From: Prochlorococcus sp. AG-363-C02
GTDB lineage: Bacteria; Cyanobacteriota; Cyanobacteriia; PCC-6307; Cyanobiaceae
Assembly: GCA_003278345.1 (NCBI GenBank)
Contig: QCFH01000016.1
Coordinates: 1 to 36,854 of the forward strand
Length of the DNA: 36,854 bases
Direction of reading: 5' to 3'
Under the pieces are notes generated by a model. The model did no database searches and was not told the origin of the DNA. It saw only the letters and a program-made list of their open reading frames with translations. Positions 16,451 through 25,620 of this stretch are shown here, one piece after another; position 1 is the first letter of the stretch, and the number at the start of each line of letters is the position of its first letter. Both the position numbers and the translations under genes were made by a program.

Positions 16451-18635
16451 CTCTTGTGAGTTCCTTACTTGCAACTTCTATTCTTAAAGGACCTACTGGA
16501 GTATTTACAGATAATCCGCTTCCCACTGAATAACCGGAGCCGTCCTTACCAAGAAGCTCACCTGGATTTCCTGGAACATCTTTTTGTGAATTAAAATCTG
16601 TACCTGCATCTACAAATAAGTTACCTGAAATCATTCGCCAGATTGGGACCCTATATTCGGCAGAAGCCTCACCATAATGTCTAGCCACTCCTAAATCACA
16701 AGATCGCCATCCTCTAATTGATTTAGGACCTCCTATACAAAATGCCTCATATGGAGGAAGCTCTCCAACAATTGATCCCGCCTTAAATTGAAATCCTATA
16801 GCTTGAGAGCAAGAATACTTTTCACCATCTTTAGGCCTGCAGCCTTTATGAATCTTAAGTAAATTCACTGGAATGAACTTTGAGAAACTTGCTCTAGCTC
16901 GATTAAATGTTGGCGAGTTATCCCCAACAGAAACATATTGTTCAGATTTAACTTGAGCTAAGTGACCAGAAGTTGGATTCCTTGAATCATTTAACTTGTT
17001 ATAATTTACAGCTCCTTTAAAACCAATTAAAGTATTTTCTGATGCACAATTAAAAGCCACGCAAACAACCTTACTATTTTGTGCAGAACTATTTGAATAA
17101 GCAGTATTTAGGACTCCATAAGGTCTACTTTCAGCTGAATAGTCCAATGGTTTAATTTGCTGAAAATCCATTCCAAACAATATTGACCAAGGAGATTTTT
17201 TAAAAGGGTTACCTCTGTTTAGAGGTCTTGCGAAAGAAAATCTTCCTCCAGCTCTCTGTAGAAGAACTGAATCCCCTTTATAATCAAACCAACTGACATT
17301 TGAATCATCTGTCTTTGCTGCAAGAAGAGAAGTGTAAGGACCATTCGATTGAGTAGATCCAATGTCATAAACTAACGAAGAAGAGGTTGATCCAGGAGCG
17401 GAATAGTAATCCTGAACACCAACTATTTTGCCATTATCAGCACTTCTAAATTCTTGGGGCAATTCCCTGCTAATAAAGACAGAAGAACGAAAAGAGGTCT
17501 TATGTTTATCGCCTTTTATCCAAGGATCGCTTAAAGAAAAACTAATTAATGCGCCATATTCACCATAATTAAAATCTAGACCCGTAGACCAAGATCTTCC
17601 CATCAAGTTTTTTTCTTGTAGATTTACTGATCCAAAAACCCCTTGAGCTCCGCTATAACCAAGACCACCAGTTAATGTTCCAGTTTTTTGTTCAATAATT
17701 CCCAAAACTATTTTTACTTTGCCAGCCTCACCTGGTACTGGCTTCAATGTCACTTTAATATCGCTAAACAATCCTAGTCCATACAACCTCTTTATATCTT
17801 GTTCAAGGATCTTTCTATTAAATCTTGCTCCTGGCCTACTTAAAAGTTGCCTTGAAATAACCCAATCTTGTGTCTTACCTTTTACAGGTTTTCCATTATC
17901 GTTAATTGAATTTCCTTCGTCATTTATAAATACAAATTCAATATCAGAGATAGTACCTTCCTGAACATTTAATTGAACAATTCCGTCCGGCGTTATTCTA
18001 TTAGGCCCAGAAATTCTTGCTAATGAATATCCTCTTTCTGAATACCAACCTTTTAATTTATTTATTCGTAAATTCAGGCTATTTAAATTAAGCGTTTTCC
18101 CAAAATCTGTTGAGAAAATATCTTTTATTGTTTTGTCAGTGAGAAGTGCGTTTTGAGGAACTATATCAACGCCTTTAAATACTGGATTAGGCTTAACCTT
18201 AACCACAAGCCTTACACCTAAAGCTGTATCTTCTGGTTCTATAGCTAATCCTGAAAACCAACCAGTAGCATAGAGTGCGTTTAAATCTCTTTTAAGTTCT
18301 AATCTGCTTACTCTTGCACCAGGCTTAATACTCATTGCATCGTAAGCTTCCGTCCTAAGCCGGCCCTCATCAGGGTGATTTTCAAGACCAGTAATAATAA
18401 CTTCTGAAATAAAAACCAACTTTTCTTCAGTTTTATTTTCTTGCGTTCTTTCCTTCTTTTTTGAATCTGCAATTTCTATTTCATTGCCATCTTCTAACAA
18501 TAATTTGTCAATGTCAATATTATTCCTTTGGATTTGAGAGCTAGCAGCACCTCCTATTAAAGGTAAGGTTAAAGCTAAGCAATATGAACCTTTAAGAAAA
18601 AGTTTCATAGGACTGAAGTTAGAAATTTCTGCCAT
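16413..18635 (-). CDS. bamA: BamA/Omp85 outer-membrane assembly protein
   Basis: Outer-membrane beta-barrel insertase of the Omp85 family, homologous to BamA and plastid Toc75. At 740 aa it shows an N-terminal signal peptide (best seen from the ATG at 18608, MKLFLKGSYCLALTL...GGAASS), an acidic linker, and POTRA-like repeats over roughly 70-320. One of these contains LYATGWFSGL and another LYGLGLFSDI. The 16-strand-type barrel follows, with the loop-6 motif SIRGWRSCDLG. It ends in a barrel signal with terminal Phe (FGWKF). The start could be 18635 or 18608; the second puts the signal peptide at the very N-terminus. It sits 33 bases after purC and overlaps lpxC, consistent with coordinated envelope synthesis. 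Confidence 0.94.
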   Translation of the reverse strand: MAEISNFSPMKLFLKGSYCLALTLPLIGGAASSQIQRNNIDIDKLLLEDGNEIEIADSKKKERTQENKTEEKLVFISEVIITGLENHPDEGRLRTEAYDAMSIKPGARVSRLELKRDLNALYATGWFSGLAIEPEDTALGVRLVVKVKPNPVFKGVDIVPQNALLTDKTIKDIFSTDFGKTLNLNSLNLRINKLKGWYSERGYSLARISGPNRITPDGIVQLNVQEGTISDIEFVFINDEGNSINDNGKPVKGKTQDWVISRQLLSRPGARFNRKILEQDIKRLYGLGLFSDIKVTLKPVPGEAGKVKIVLGIIEQKTGTLTGGLGYSGAQGVFGSVNLQEKNLMGRSWSTGLDFNYGEYGALISFSLSDPWIKGDKHKTSFRSSVFISRELPQEFRSADNGKIVGVQDYYSAPGSTSSSLVYDIGSTQSNGPYTSLLAAKTDDSNVSWFDYKGDSVLLQRAGGRFSFARPLNRGNPFKKSPWSILFGMDFQQIKPLDYSAESRPYGVLNTAYSNSSAQNSKVVCVAFNCASENTLIGFKGAVNYNKLNDSRNPTSGHLAQVKSEQYVSVGDNSPTFNRARASFSKFIPVNLLKIHKGCRPKDGEKYSCSQAIGFQFKAGSIVGELPPYEAFCIGGPKSIRGWRSCDLGVARHYGEASAEYRVPIWRMISGNLFVDAGTDFNSQKDVPGNPGELLGKDGSGYSVGSGLSVNTPVGPLRIEVASKELTRDVRYNIGFGWKF

Positions 18636-18668
18636 GTATTTGCATAGGATATACCCTTGCTAGAAAAA

Positions 18669-19427
18669 TTAATTAAGACTGTCTTTAAGAGAGAATTGGT
18701 TGGAGCTTTGAATTCTTCTTAGAACTTCAAGGTAACTATCCGTTAAACCTCCAAGATCTTTTCTAAAGCGATCCTTATCTAAAATCCTATCTTCTTGGTT
18801 TTCTATATTAAGATCCCAAATTCTACAGCTATCAGGGCTTATTTCATCAGAAACCAATAACTCTCCATTTTTATTGAAACCCACTTCTATTTTAAAATCT
18901 ACCAGCAAAAGATCTATTTCTTGAAAAAAATCTTTTAAACAATTATTTACTCTTAAAGCTAGATTTTTTATTTCCATACGCTGACTCAAAGTTACTAAGT
19001 CTAATAAATCCAACCTTGCATCAGTCAAAAGAGGATCAGCTAAATCATCATCCTTATAATAAAAATCAACTAAAGGATGTGCCAGCTTTGATCCTGCTTT
19101 TATAGGAGTTTCTTTGCACAAAGAGCCACTAGCAACATTTCTGACAACAATTTCCAATGGAATTATTTCTACCTTCTGAACAAGCATCAAAGAATCTTCT
19201 CTAACAGCTAAAAAATGAGTTGGTATTCCATTTCTCTCTAATAATTTAAAAACCAACGCTGATATTTGGCAATTCAAACTACCTTTAGATTCCAAATGAG
19301 CATGTTTTTTAGAGTTGAAAGCAGTAATATCATTCTTAAAGAGAACAAGACATTCTTCTGGATGATCTGTTCCAAATACTTTTTTTGCTTTACCTTCATA
19401 AAGAAGGGGACCCTGAAAAGATGCCAT
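18669..19427 (-). CDS. purC: Phosphoribosylaminoimidazole-succinocarboxamide synthase
   Basis: SAICAR synthetase of 252 aa, which condenses CAIR with aspartate in purine synthesis. Family blocks are clear: LLYEGKAKKVF at the N-terminus, FKNDITAFNSKK, IVVRNVASGS and, near the C-terminus, DEISPDSCRIWD. The length is typical. It is the first gene of the reverse block that continues into bamA and the lpx genes. It diverges from purD across a 135-base gap (19428-19562), so two purine genes share a regulatory region; I found no clear operator there. Confidence 0.96.
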   Translation of the reverse strand: MASFQGPLLYEGKAKKVFGTDHPEECLVLFKNDITAFNSKKHAHLESKGSLNCQISALVFKLLERNGIPTHFLAVREDSLMLVQKVEIIPLEIVVRNVASGSLCKETPIKAGSKLAHPLVDFYYKDDDLADPLLTDARLDLLDLVTLSQRMEIKNLALRVNNCLKDFFQEIDLLLVDFKIEVGFNKNGELLVSDEISPDSCRIWDLNIENQEDRILDKDRFRKDLGGLTDSYLEVLRRIQSSNQFSLKDSLN

Positions 19428-19562
19428 TAAATTTAGTTTTTACTCAATTCAAACCTAGTTAGTTATATTTTAGACAACCAAGTAAGCTGATGGAAAAACA
19501 TTTTTTCATGAGGTGATATTTCCTAAAAATAAATTAAAGACAACAATTTAAACCTTCAACAA

Positions 19563-20912
19563 ATGACTTTTGAAATTGTGAGACATAAACAAACACCCGA
19601 ACAAAATCTTCCCAAACTAGAAAAGGTCCTAGTAATAGGAAGAGGAGGGCGCGAGAATGCTCTGGCTTGGGCATTTTCTCAATTCAACGGGATTAAAAAA
19701 ATTTATGTTGCTCCTGGGAATGGAGGAACAGCGAAGCAAAATTGTTGCCATTGCTTAAATATTGAAGAGTCAAATAGCTCGGCGATAATTAAAGCTTGCA
19801 AAGATTTAACTATTGACTTAGTAGTTATAGGAGGAGAAAAACCACTCGCTTCTGGATTAGCAGACAAGCTTAGGGATGCCAAATTAACTGTGTTTGGTCC
19901 AGGAGCAGACGGGGCTCAATTAGAAGCAAGTAAAAACTGGGCGAAAGAATTAATGGAAGAAGCAAGTATCCCTACAGCGCATTATTGGAAAGCAACTAGT
20001 GAAGAAGATGCTTTATCAATATTAAATACAGTCCGGAAACCATTAGTAGTTAAAGCGGATGGACTTGCCTCTGGCAAAGGAGTAACAGTATGTAATTCAA
20101 TAGAAGAAACTAAATTAGCTATCCAAAAAGTTTTTACAGGAAAATTCGGAGAAGCTGGTTCTAAAATCATCCTAGAAGAGTGTCTTCAAGGTCCGGAAGT
20201 ATCTATTTTTGCAATAAGTGATGGGAAAAGCATTGAAATAATGCCTCCTGCACAAGACCATAAAAGATTATTAGATGGTGATAAAGGACCAAATACTGGA
20301 GGGATGGGTGCCTACGCGCCTGCTAAAATAATTAATTCCGAAGAACTTAAAGAAATAAAAGAAAAAATACTTGACCCCACCCTAAAAGCTCTCATAAGAA
20401 GGAATATCGACTATCGAGGAGTCATTTATGCAGGGTTGATGCTGACCAAAGATGGTCCTAAAGTAATTGAATACAATTGTCGTTTTGGTGATCCAGAATG
20501 TCAAGCTTTAATGCCCTTAATGGATGCAAGCCTTGCTAGGGTCCTTCAATCTGCCGCTCTTGGTTCTTTAAATAGAGCCCCAAAACTATCGGTAAAACCA
20601 CTGATAAGTGTATGTGTAATAGCATCTACCTCTGGTTACCCAGAAAAGCCCAAAACCGGGGATTTAATTTCTATTGATCTTGATCAAAACAATGATTTAC
20701 CAGTTCAACTTTTTCATTCTGGTACTAAATTAAATGAACAAGGTAATTTAATTACCTCAGGTGGAAGAGTCTTATCTATTGTTGCCCAAGGAAATAATTA
20801 CGAAGATGCATTCAAAACTGTTTATAAAGCTGTGAAACTGGTTAATTTCAACGGTATATTTTATCGTTACGACATTGGCTACCAAGTCAGAAGTGATGAT
20901 TTAAATCATTAA
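19563..20912 (+). CDS. purD: Phosphoribosylamine-glycine ligase
   Basis: GAR synthetase, second step of purine synthesis, an ATP-grasp enzyme of 449 aa. The N-terminal nucleotide-fold motif reads VLVIGRGGRENALAWAF, then YVAPGNGGTA. Later come KADGLASGKGV, EECLQGPEVSIF, DHKRLLDGDKGPNTGGMGAY and EYNCRFGDPECQALMPLM. About 20 residues precede the usual start at KVLVIG, making the protein a little longer than most; no better start is visible. The TAA overlaps the nblS ATG by one base, so the two are almost certainly cotranscribed. Confidence 0.95.
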   Translation: MTFEIVRHKQTPEQNLPKLEKVLVIGRGGRENALAWAFSQFNGIKKIYVAPGNGGTAKQNCCHCLNIEESNSSAIIKACKDLTIDLVVIGGEKPLASGLADKLRDAKLTVFGPGADGAQLEASKNWAKELMEEASIPTAHYWKATSEEDALSILNTVRKPLVVKADGLASGKGVTVCNSIEETKLAIQKVFTGKFGEAGSKIILEECLQGPEVSIFAISDGKSIEIMPPAQDHKRLLDGDKGPNTGGMGAYAPAKIINSEELKEIKEKILDPTLKALIRRNIDYRGVIYAGLMLTKDGPKVIEYNCRFGDPECQALMPLMDASLARVLQSAALGSLNRAPKLSVKPLISVCVIASTSGYPEKPKTGDLISIDLDQNNDLPVQLFHSGTKLNEQGNLITSGGRVLSIVAQGNNYEDAFKTVYKAVKLVNFNGIFYRYDIGYQVRSDDLNH

Positions 20913-22984
20913 TGTCAAAGAATTTTATAGAACAAGCAGAGCAATCTGATCAGTCACAAGGATTCTCTACTGAAGAATCTAAGGCAACTGGTTTTAGTAC
21001 TTTAATTGCACAGTGGTGGGATGAATTCAGCTTAAGAGCAAAGTTATTAGCGATTGCAACTTTGGTTGTTAGTTTTTTAATGACTGGCATTACTTTTTTT
21101 GCATTAAGTAGCATTGAAAGAGATTCAGGCATGAATGACACGAGATATGCAAGAGATCTTGGACTCCTTCTCTCCGGTAATGTCACAGAATTGGTAGCCA
21201 AAGGGCAGGAAAGAGAACTTTTCAATGTTGCTGAAAAGTTTTGGCGCTCAAGTAGAAATATAAGGTATATTTTTTTTACGGATCCTGAAGGCGAAGTCAA
21301 ACTAGGTATACCAATAAGTGCTACTCCCAGTAAGGCTGAAAGCGAATTACAGTTAAAAAGGAAGCTACAACTTCCTCAAGAATTAAAAAGACGTCCTCAA
21401 TTCCCTCTCATTCGACAACATCTAACTCCTCAAGGACAAGTTACAGATGTATTTGTTGCTCTTCTTTTTAAAGGTAAATATGTAGGTAATCTTGCACTAG
21501 GAGTAACGCCAAACAAAAAAGCTCTTGCCAGTGCTGCCTTAACCAGGGAAATAACAATCGCTGTATTTATATCAATCTGGATTCTTGTAATAATTGGAGC
21601 TGTTTTTAATGCTTTAACTATTACTAGACCCATACGAGAACTTGTTAGCGGTGTAAGACAAATAGCAAAAGGTAATTTTAAATCCAGAATCATTCTTCCT
21701 ATGAGCGGTGAGCTTGGAGAACTTTTAAATGGGTTTAACAATATGGCATCTCAACTTGAAGAATATGATGCATCAAATATAGAAGAGCTTAAATCTGCTC
21801 AGGCTAAACAACAATCATTAATTGCAACCATGGCTGATGGTGCAATCTTATTAGATGAAAATGGCAAAATTGTTTTAGTTAATCCTACTGCAAGAAGATT
21901 ATTTAGATGGGAGGGAAGAAACTTAGAATCTCAGTATCTAATTGATGAAATTCCCGAAACAATAGCTAATGATATACACCCACATATAACTTCCGTATTA
22001 AACAATGTATGCGATAGTGATGAACTAAGGTGTAGTACTGGTGAGTCATCAAGGACACTTAGGATTGTTTTACAATCAGTAAGGGACTCTAGTGGCTCCA
22101 AACTAAAAGGTATTGCTATAACTATCCAAGATTTAACTAGGGAAGTTGAACTGAATGCAGCGCAGAGACGTTTTATAAGTAACGTTTCTCATGAATTAAG
22201 AACACCACTGTTTAATATAAAAAGTTATATTGAGACATTATATGATCTTGACGATAAGCTGGAGCACAAAGAGAAAATGGAATTTTTAGAAGTAGCAAAT
22301 TCAGAGACAGATAGGCTTACAAGGCTAGTAAATGATGTTCTTGATTTATCTAAACTGGAAACGGCACAAAATGTAGATTTTAAAGAAATTAATATATTGC
22401 CAGCAATTGAGCAAACTATTAGGAATTATAGGCTAAATGCACAAGATAAGAATGTTGAAATAATTCAAGATATAGAGGATAATATGCAATTAACACTTGG
22501 AAACTGGGATTTAATTTTACAAGTACTAGACAACCTAATTGGCAATGCACTTAAATTTAGCCAATCTGGAGGTAAGATTAAAATTCGCGCCTATACATGG
22601 CCTGATATATGTGTTAACTCTTCTTCAGATAAAAACGAAGATGCACCTTCTTGCGAACTAATCTCGCCTCTCCCTAGAATAAGAATTGAAATAAGTGATA
22701 CAGGATGTGGAATATCAGAAGAAGGACAAGCAAAGATTTTTGAACGATTCTATAGAGTAGAAAATTCGGTTCATACGGAGGTAGGTACAGGTCTAGGTTT
22801 ATCTATAGTTAGAGAAATTGTAGAAAAGCATGGAAGTAAAATAAGACTTGTAAGTCTTCCTGATATTGGAACAACCTTTTGGTTTGATTTACCACTTGCT
22901 ATAAATGATGCAGATGAGCTCTTAATTGAATCCACTCGAGTACGTAGACAATTAGAACTAGAGTTAGAGAATGAACTAGGCTAG
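20912..22984 (+). CDS. nblS: NblS/Hik33-type sensor histidine kinase
   Basis: Membrane sensor kinase of 690 aa. In order: a transmembrane helix at about 44-66 (LLAIATLVVSFLMTGITFFAL), an extracytoplasmic sensing region, a second helix at about 214-236, a HAMP linker (ITRPIRELVSGVRQIAKGNF), a PAS-like domain (TMADGAILLDENGKIVLVNPTARRLF), a dimerisation domain with phospho-acceptor H427 in SHELRTP, and a HATPase with N, G1 (DTGCGIS), F and G2 (GTGLGLSI) boxes. This architecture and wording match NblS (Hik33/DspA), the conserved cyanobacterial kinase for high light, nutrient and cold stress. The usual partner regulator (RpaB) is not in the window. Its ATG overlaps the purD stop. Confidence 0.92.
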   Translation: MSKNFIEQAEQSDQSQGFSTEESKATGFSTLIAQWWDEFSLRAKLLAIATLVVSFLMTGITFFALSSIERDSGMNDTRYARDLGLLLSGNVTELVAKGQERELFNVAEKFWRSSRNIRYIFFTDPEGEVKLGIPISATPSKAESELQLKRKLQLPQELKRRPQFPLIRQHLTPQGQVTDVFVALLFKGKYVGNLALGVTPNKKALASAALTREITIAVFISIWILVIIGAVFNALTITRPIRELVSGVRQIAKGNFKSRIILPMSGELGELLNGFNNMASQLEEYDASNIEELKSAQAKQQSLIATMADGAILLDENGKIVLVNPTARRLFRWEGRNLESQYLIDEIPETIANDIHPHITSVLNNVCDSDELRCSTGESSRTLRIVLQSVRDSSGSKLKGIAITIQDLTREVELNAAQRRFISNVSHELRTPLFNIKSYIETLYDLDDKLEHKEKMEFLEVANSETDRLTRLVNDVLDLSKLETAQNVDFKEINILPAIEQTIRNYRLNAQDKNVEIIQDIEDNMQLTLGNWDLILQVLDNLIGNALKFSQSGGKIKIRAYTWPDICVNSSSDKNEDAPSCELISPLPRIRIEISDTGCGISEEGQAKIFERFYRVENSVHTEVGTGLGLSIVREIVEKHGSKIRLVSLPDIGTTFWFDLPLAINDADELLIESTRVRRQLELELENELG

Positions 22985-22987
22985 CTT

Positions 22988-24526
22988 TTATTTTTTATCT
23001 TTTAAATCAATACTTTGAAATACCCCTGGAATATTCTCATCAGAATTTATACGATGTGGGGCTCCGCTGAAAATCTGCTCAAAATTAGTAAACGAGTCTT
23101 TTATTTCTGGACCTTCTGCAGTAATTATAAACTCTCTAATTCTCTTATCATGCCATGAGCCTCTCATCTTAAATACATTTACAGCCCTGGCCATTTCACC
23201 TCTTATCTCCACATATTGAAGCAATAGGATGGTATCTGTAATTGTAGATATATGTGAATCTGTTATCGAATGACTACCCATAAACTCTTCAGCAGTATTA
23301 GTAAAAAATCCTGCTATTTCTTCTTGCTTAGCATAACCAGTGACACCTATAACAAATTGTCTAAATGCATTTAGGCTTACACCACGAGCCAATGCAGAAA
23401 GAGAGTCAATTGCCATTCTAGATGGTTGGAACTCGGTAATCTGAGTCTTAATTATTTGCAAATGGTCTTCTAATCCTGTTGATTCAGGATATGCACAAAT
23501 AATTTTTAATAATCCGTCCGCCTCCATTTTTTCAAAATCAATTCCCCAGCTTGTAGCATTTCTAAGTAGCTGTGCCCTTGATTCTTCATATGCGAAGAGA
23601 ATGGCTTTCTCATGATTGATATATGCATCCTCAATAAACTTAGAAACCAGCATTGTCTTACCTGTACCAGTTGCTCCAGTAGCTAAAATTATTGAATCTT
23701 GGAAGTAGCCACCGCCACACATTTCATCTAAATCACTAACACCAGAGCTAATTCGAATATTCGACGAGCGTTGAGTCAATCTCATTGCACCCAAAGGAAA
23801 TACACTGATTCCTTGAGCACCCATAGTAAATGGGAACTCGCCTTTCATATGAGTAGTTCCTCTCAACTTTAAAACCTCAACAGTTCGCCTTCTTTTCTCA
23901 GACTCAAGGACATTTCTTAAAATAACAACATTATCTGAAACGAATTCTTCAACTCCATATCTTGCTATAGGTCCATATTCATCATTTCTCTCAGTAGTCA
24001 TAACAGTAGTTACACCTATTTCTTTAAGTCTTGCAATCAAACGAAAAATCTCTCTCCTTACGACATGAACAGCATCGTATTGCTGAAAAACAGCAGTCAT
24101 AGAATCAATAGCTACTCTTTTTGCTTTATACTTATTAATTGCATAACTAATTCTTTCTATTAAACCAGACAAATCAAAATTACCTGCTACATCTTGTCCA
24201 TCAGGATCAGGAGAGGCATCTAACAAGAACAACTTATTTTGATCAATTAATTCTTGAAGATCCCAACCAAAACTTGCTGCATTTCTAATTATATCCAAGG
24301 GGGATTCTTCAAAGGTTACAAAAATTCCTGGTTCATCAAAATGACAAATTCCATGGTGTAAATACTGGAGAGAAAAAACTGTTTTCCCTGTCCCTGAAGT
24401 TCCACTAACCAATGTACTTCTTGCTGTAGGCAACCCCCCTTGGCAAACATCATCAAACCCTTCTATACCTGTTGGTAGTTTTTGAACTTGCATGCGAGGA
24501 ATAGGGGTAATGTTTGAAGAAGGCAT
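22988..24526 (-). CDS. kaiC: Circadian clock ATPase/kinase KaiC
   Basis: Hexameric clock protein of 512 aa with two RecA-like domains. The CI P-loop is GTSGTGKT (42-49) and the CII P-loop GATGTGKT (284-291). Glu pairs follow in TFEES (E73, E74) and YEES. The autophosphorylation pair is kept in SHISTITD (S427 and T428, equal to S431/T432 of Synechococcus elongatus). The end after the CII core reads DENIPGVFQSIDLKDKK, which does not resemble the S. elongatus tail (SRIVRGVQEK) that KaiA binds. It is 67 bases downstream of kaiB and converges on nblS with a 3-base gap. It is probably the output oscillator or timer of a KaiBC-only system. Confidence 0.97.
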   Translation of the reverse strand: MPSSNITPIPRMQVQKLPTGIEGFDDVCQGGLPTARSTLVSGTSGTGKTVFSLQYLHHGICHFDEPGIFVTFEESPLDIIRNAASFGWDLQELIDQNKLFLLDASPDPDGQDVAGNFDLSGLIERISYAINKYKAKRVAIDSMTAVFQQYDAVHVVRREIFRLIARLKEIGVTTVMTTERNDEYGPIARYGVEEFVSDNVVILRNVLESEKRRRTVEVLKLRGTTHMKGEFPFTMGAQGISVFPLGAMRLTQRSSNIRISSGVSDLDEMCGGGYFQDSIILATGATGTGKTMLVSKFIEDAYINHEKAILFAYEESRAQLLRNATSWGIDFEKMEADGLLKIICAYPESTGLEDHLQIIKTQITEFQPSRMAIDSLSALARGVSLNAFRQFVIGVTGYAKQEEIAGFFTNTAEEFMGSHSITDSHISTITDTILLLQYVEIRGEMARAVNVFKMRGSWHDKRIREFIITAEGPEIKDSFTNFEQIFSGAPHRINSDENIPGVFQSIDLKDKK

Positions 24527-24593
24527 AAAACCCTTGGTCAGAATTTAAACTTAATTAAAAAATCGCTATCTGAGATTAATTTCATATTGAGAT

Positions 24594-24944
24594 TTAAGAT
24601 TTGTCCTCATCTAAAGACGAATTTTTAAAAGAGGAAGAAAGAAAATCTCCTTCTGATAATTCTTCAAAAAGCAAATCCAAGCCGATAAGAACTCTTTCTC
24701 TATCTGACAAATCGCCAATTATCCTCCTCACAGGAGGTGGCAAAATCTTTGCTAGCGTTGGAGTAGCAAGAATTTTGTCCTCTTCAGCAAGTTGAGGACT
24801 TTTTAATACGTCAATAACCTTCAAAGCGTAAACACCCTTGAAATCTGTTTTCAATATTTCTCTAAGAGTATTCAATGCTCTCATTGAATTAGGGGTATTA
24901 CCGGCCACATAGAGCTTGAGTATGTATGTTTTTCTAGGACTCAT
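24594..24944 (-). CDS. kaiB: Circadian clock protein KaiB
   Basis: Thioredoxin-like, fold-switching clock protein that binds KaiC. At 116 aa it is a little longer than S. elongatus KaiB, with a polar C-terminal tail. Family blocks: [55 protein letters not shown] and [10 protein letters not shown]. It is followed by kaiC on the same strand. The region upstream (24945-25124), where kaiA stands in some relatives, is only 180 bases and holds no reading frame resembling KaiA, so kaiA is absent here. Confidence 0.97.
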   Translation of the reverse strand: MSPRKTYILKLYVAGNTPNSMRALNTLREILKTDFKGVYALKVIDVLKSPQLAEEDKILATPTLAKILPPPVRRIIGDLSDRERVLIGLDLLFEELSEGDFLSSSFKNSSLDEDKS

Positions 24945-25040
24945 TTTTCAAATGCTAATAAAAAAAGTCTAAATACTTATATAGATCTTGACGAAGTTAG
25001 CCTCTAAGAGTGAAGATGTAATCTTATATTTAGATTGTGA

Positions 25041-25108
25041 ATCAGGCCTAATAGGATTCATTATGGTCTCTAATTTTATTTAAGAAACCCTAATACGGCC
25101 AGCCTGAT
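25041..25108 (+). promoter_or_regulatory. Possible structured leader of rplU
   Basis: ATCAGGC (25041-25047) and GCCTGAT (25102-25108) are exact reverse complements enclosing 54 bases and ending 16 bases before the rplU ATG. If transcribed, this would close a leader structure near the ribosome-binding region. L21 genes have autoregulatory leaders in some other bacteria. This case is a candidate only; a 7-bp match could be chance. Confidence 0.35.
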
Positions 25109-25124
25109 CATGTCCTTGAATTAA

Positions 25125-25553
25125 ATGACTTCAAATAAAGCAAAAGCCTCCAAAGAGTCTGCAAAGGGTGAAATGACCTATGCAATCGTTGAAGCATCAG
25201 GCACTCAATGCTGGCTTGAACCTAATCGTTATTATGACTTGGATCGCATAAAAGCCAACGTAGACGATACGATTACTATTGACAAAGTGCTTTTATTGAA
25301 CGATGAAAAAGGCTTATCAATAGGAAAGCCTTATATAAAAGGAGCAAGTGTTCAGCTAAAAGTTTTAGCTCATAAAAGGGGACCAAAAATCATTGTTTAC
25401 AAAATGCGTCCTAAAAAGAAAACACGTACGAAAAATGGACATAGACAAGAACTAACAAGAGTAATGGTTACATCAATATCTAATGGTTCAAAGCAAAAGA
25501 AAGCAACTACTGCTGACAAAACAAAAGCTAAAAAAGTCTCTCCTGACAAATAA
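25125..25553 (+). CDS. rplU: 50S ribosomal protein L21
   Basis: Large-subunit protein of 142 aa binding 23S rRNA. The conserved core starts at MTYAIVEASGTQCWLEPNRYYDLDRI and continues through LLLNDEKGLSIGKPYI and KRGPKIIVYKMRPKKKTRTKNGHRQ. A 16-residue polar, lysine-rich head and a lysine-rich tail extend beyond the usual bacterial length. The ATG at 25125 gives the head; an ATG at 25173 would remove it. It precedes rpmA as in most bacteria. Confidence 0.95.
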   Translation: MTSNKAKASKESAKGEMTYAIVEASGTQCWLEPNRYYDLDRIKANVDDTITIDKVLLLNDEKGLSIGKPYIKGASVQLKVLAHKRGPKIIVYKMRPKKKTRTKNGHRQELTRVMVTSISNGSKQKKATTADKTKAKKVSPDK

Positions 25554-25620
25554 CTAGTAAACTAGAAACTATTACAGAGTAAACTGTCTTTCAAAATCAT
25601 TAAAATCGTTTTTAACTTCA

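Noticed and set aside
20741..20757. AGGTAATT-T-AATTACCT palindrome in purD
   Set aside because: Short, AT-rich and inside coding sequence; weaker than the lpxC and msrA cases.
24945..25124. Possible kaiA remnant between kaiB and rplU
   Set aside because: Reading the region on the kaiBC strand gave no stretch I could match to KaiA; it is short and AT-rich. A profile search would be decisive.
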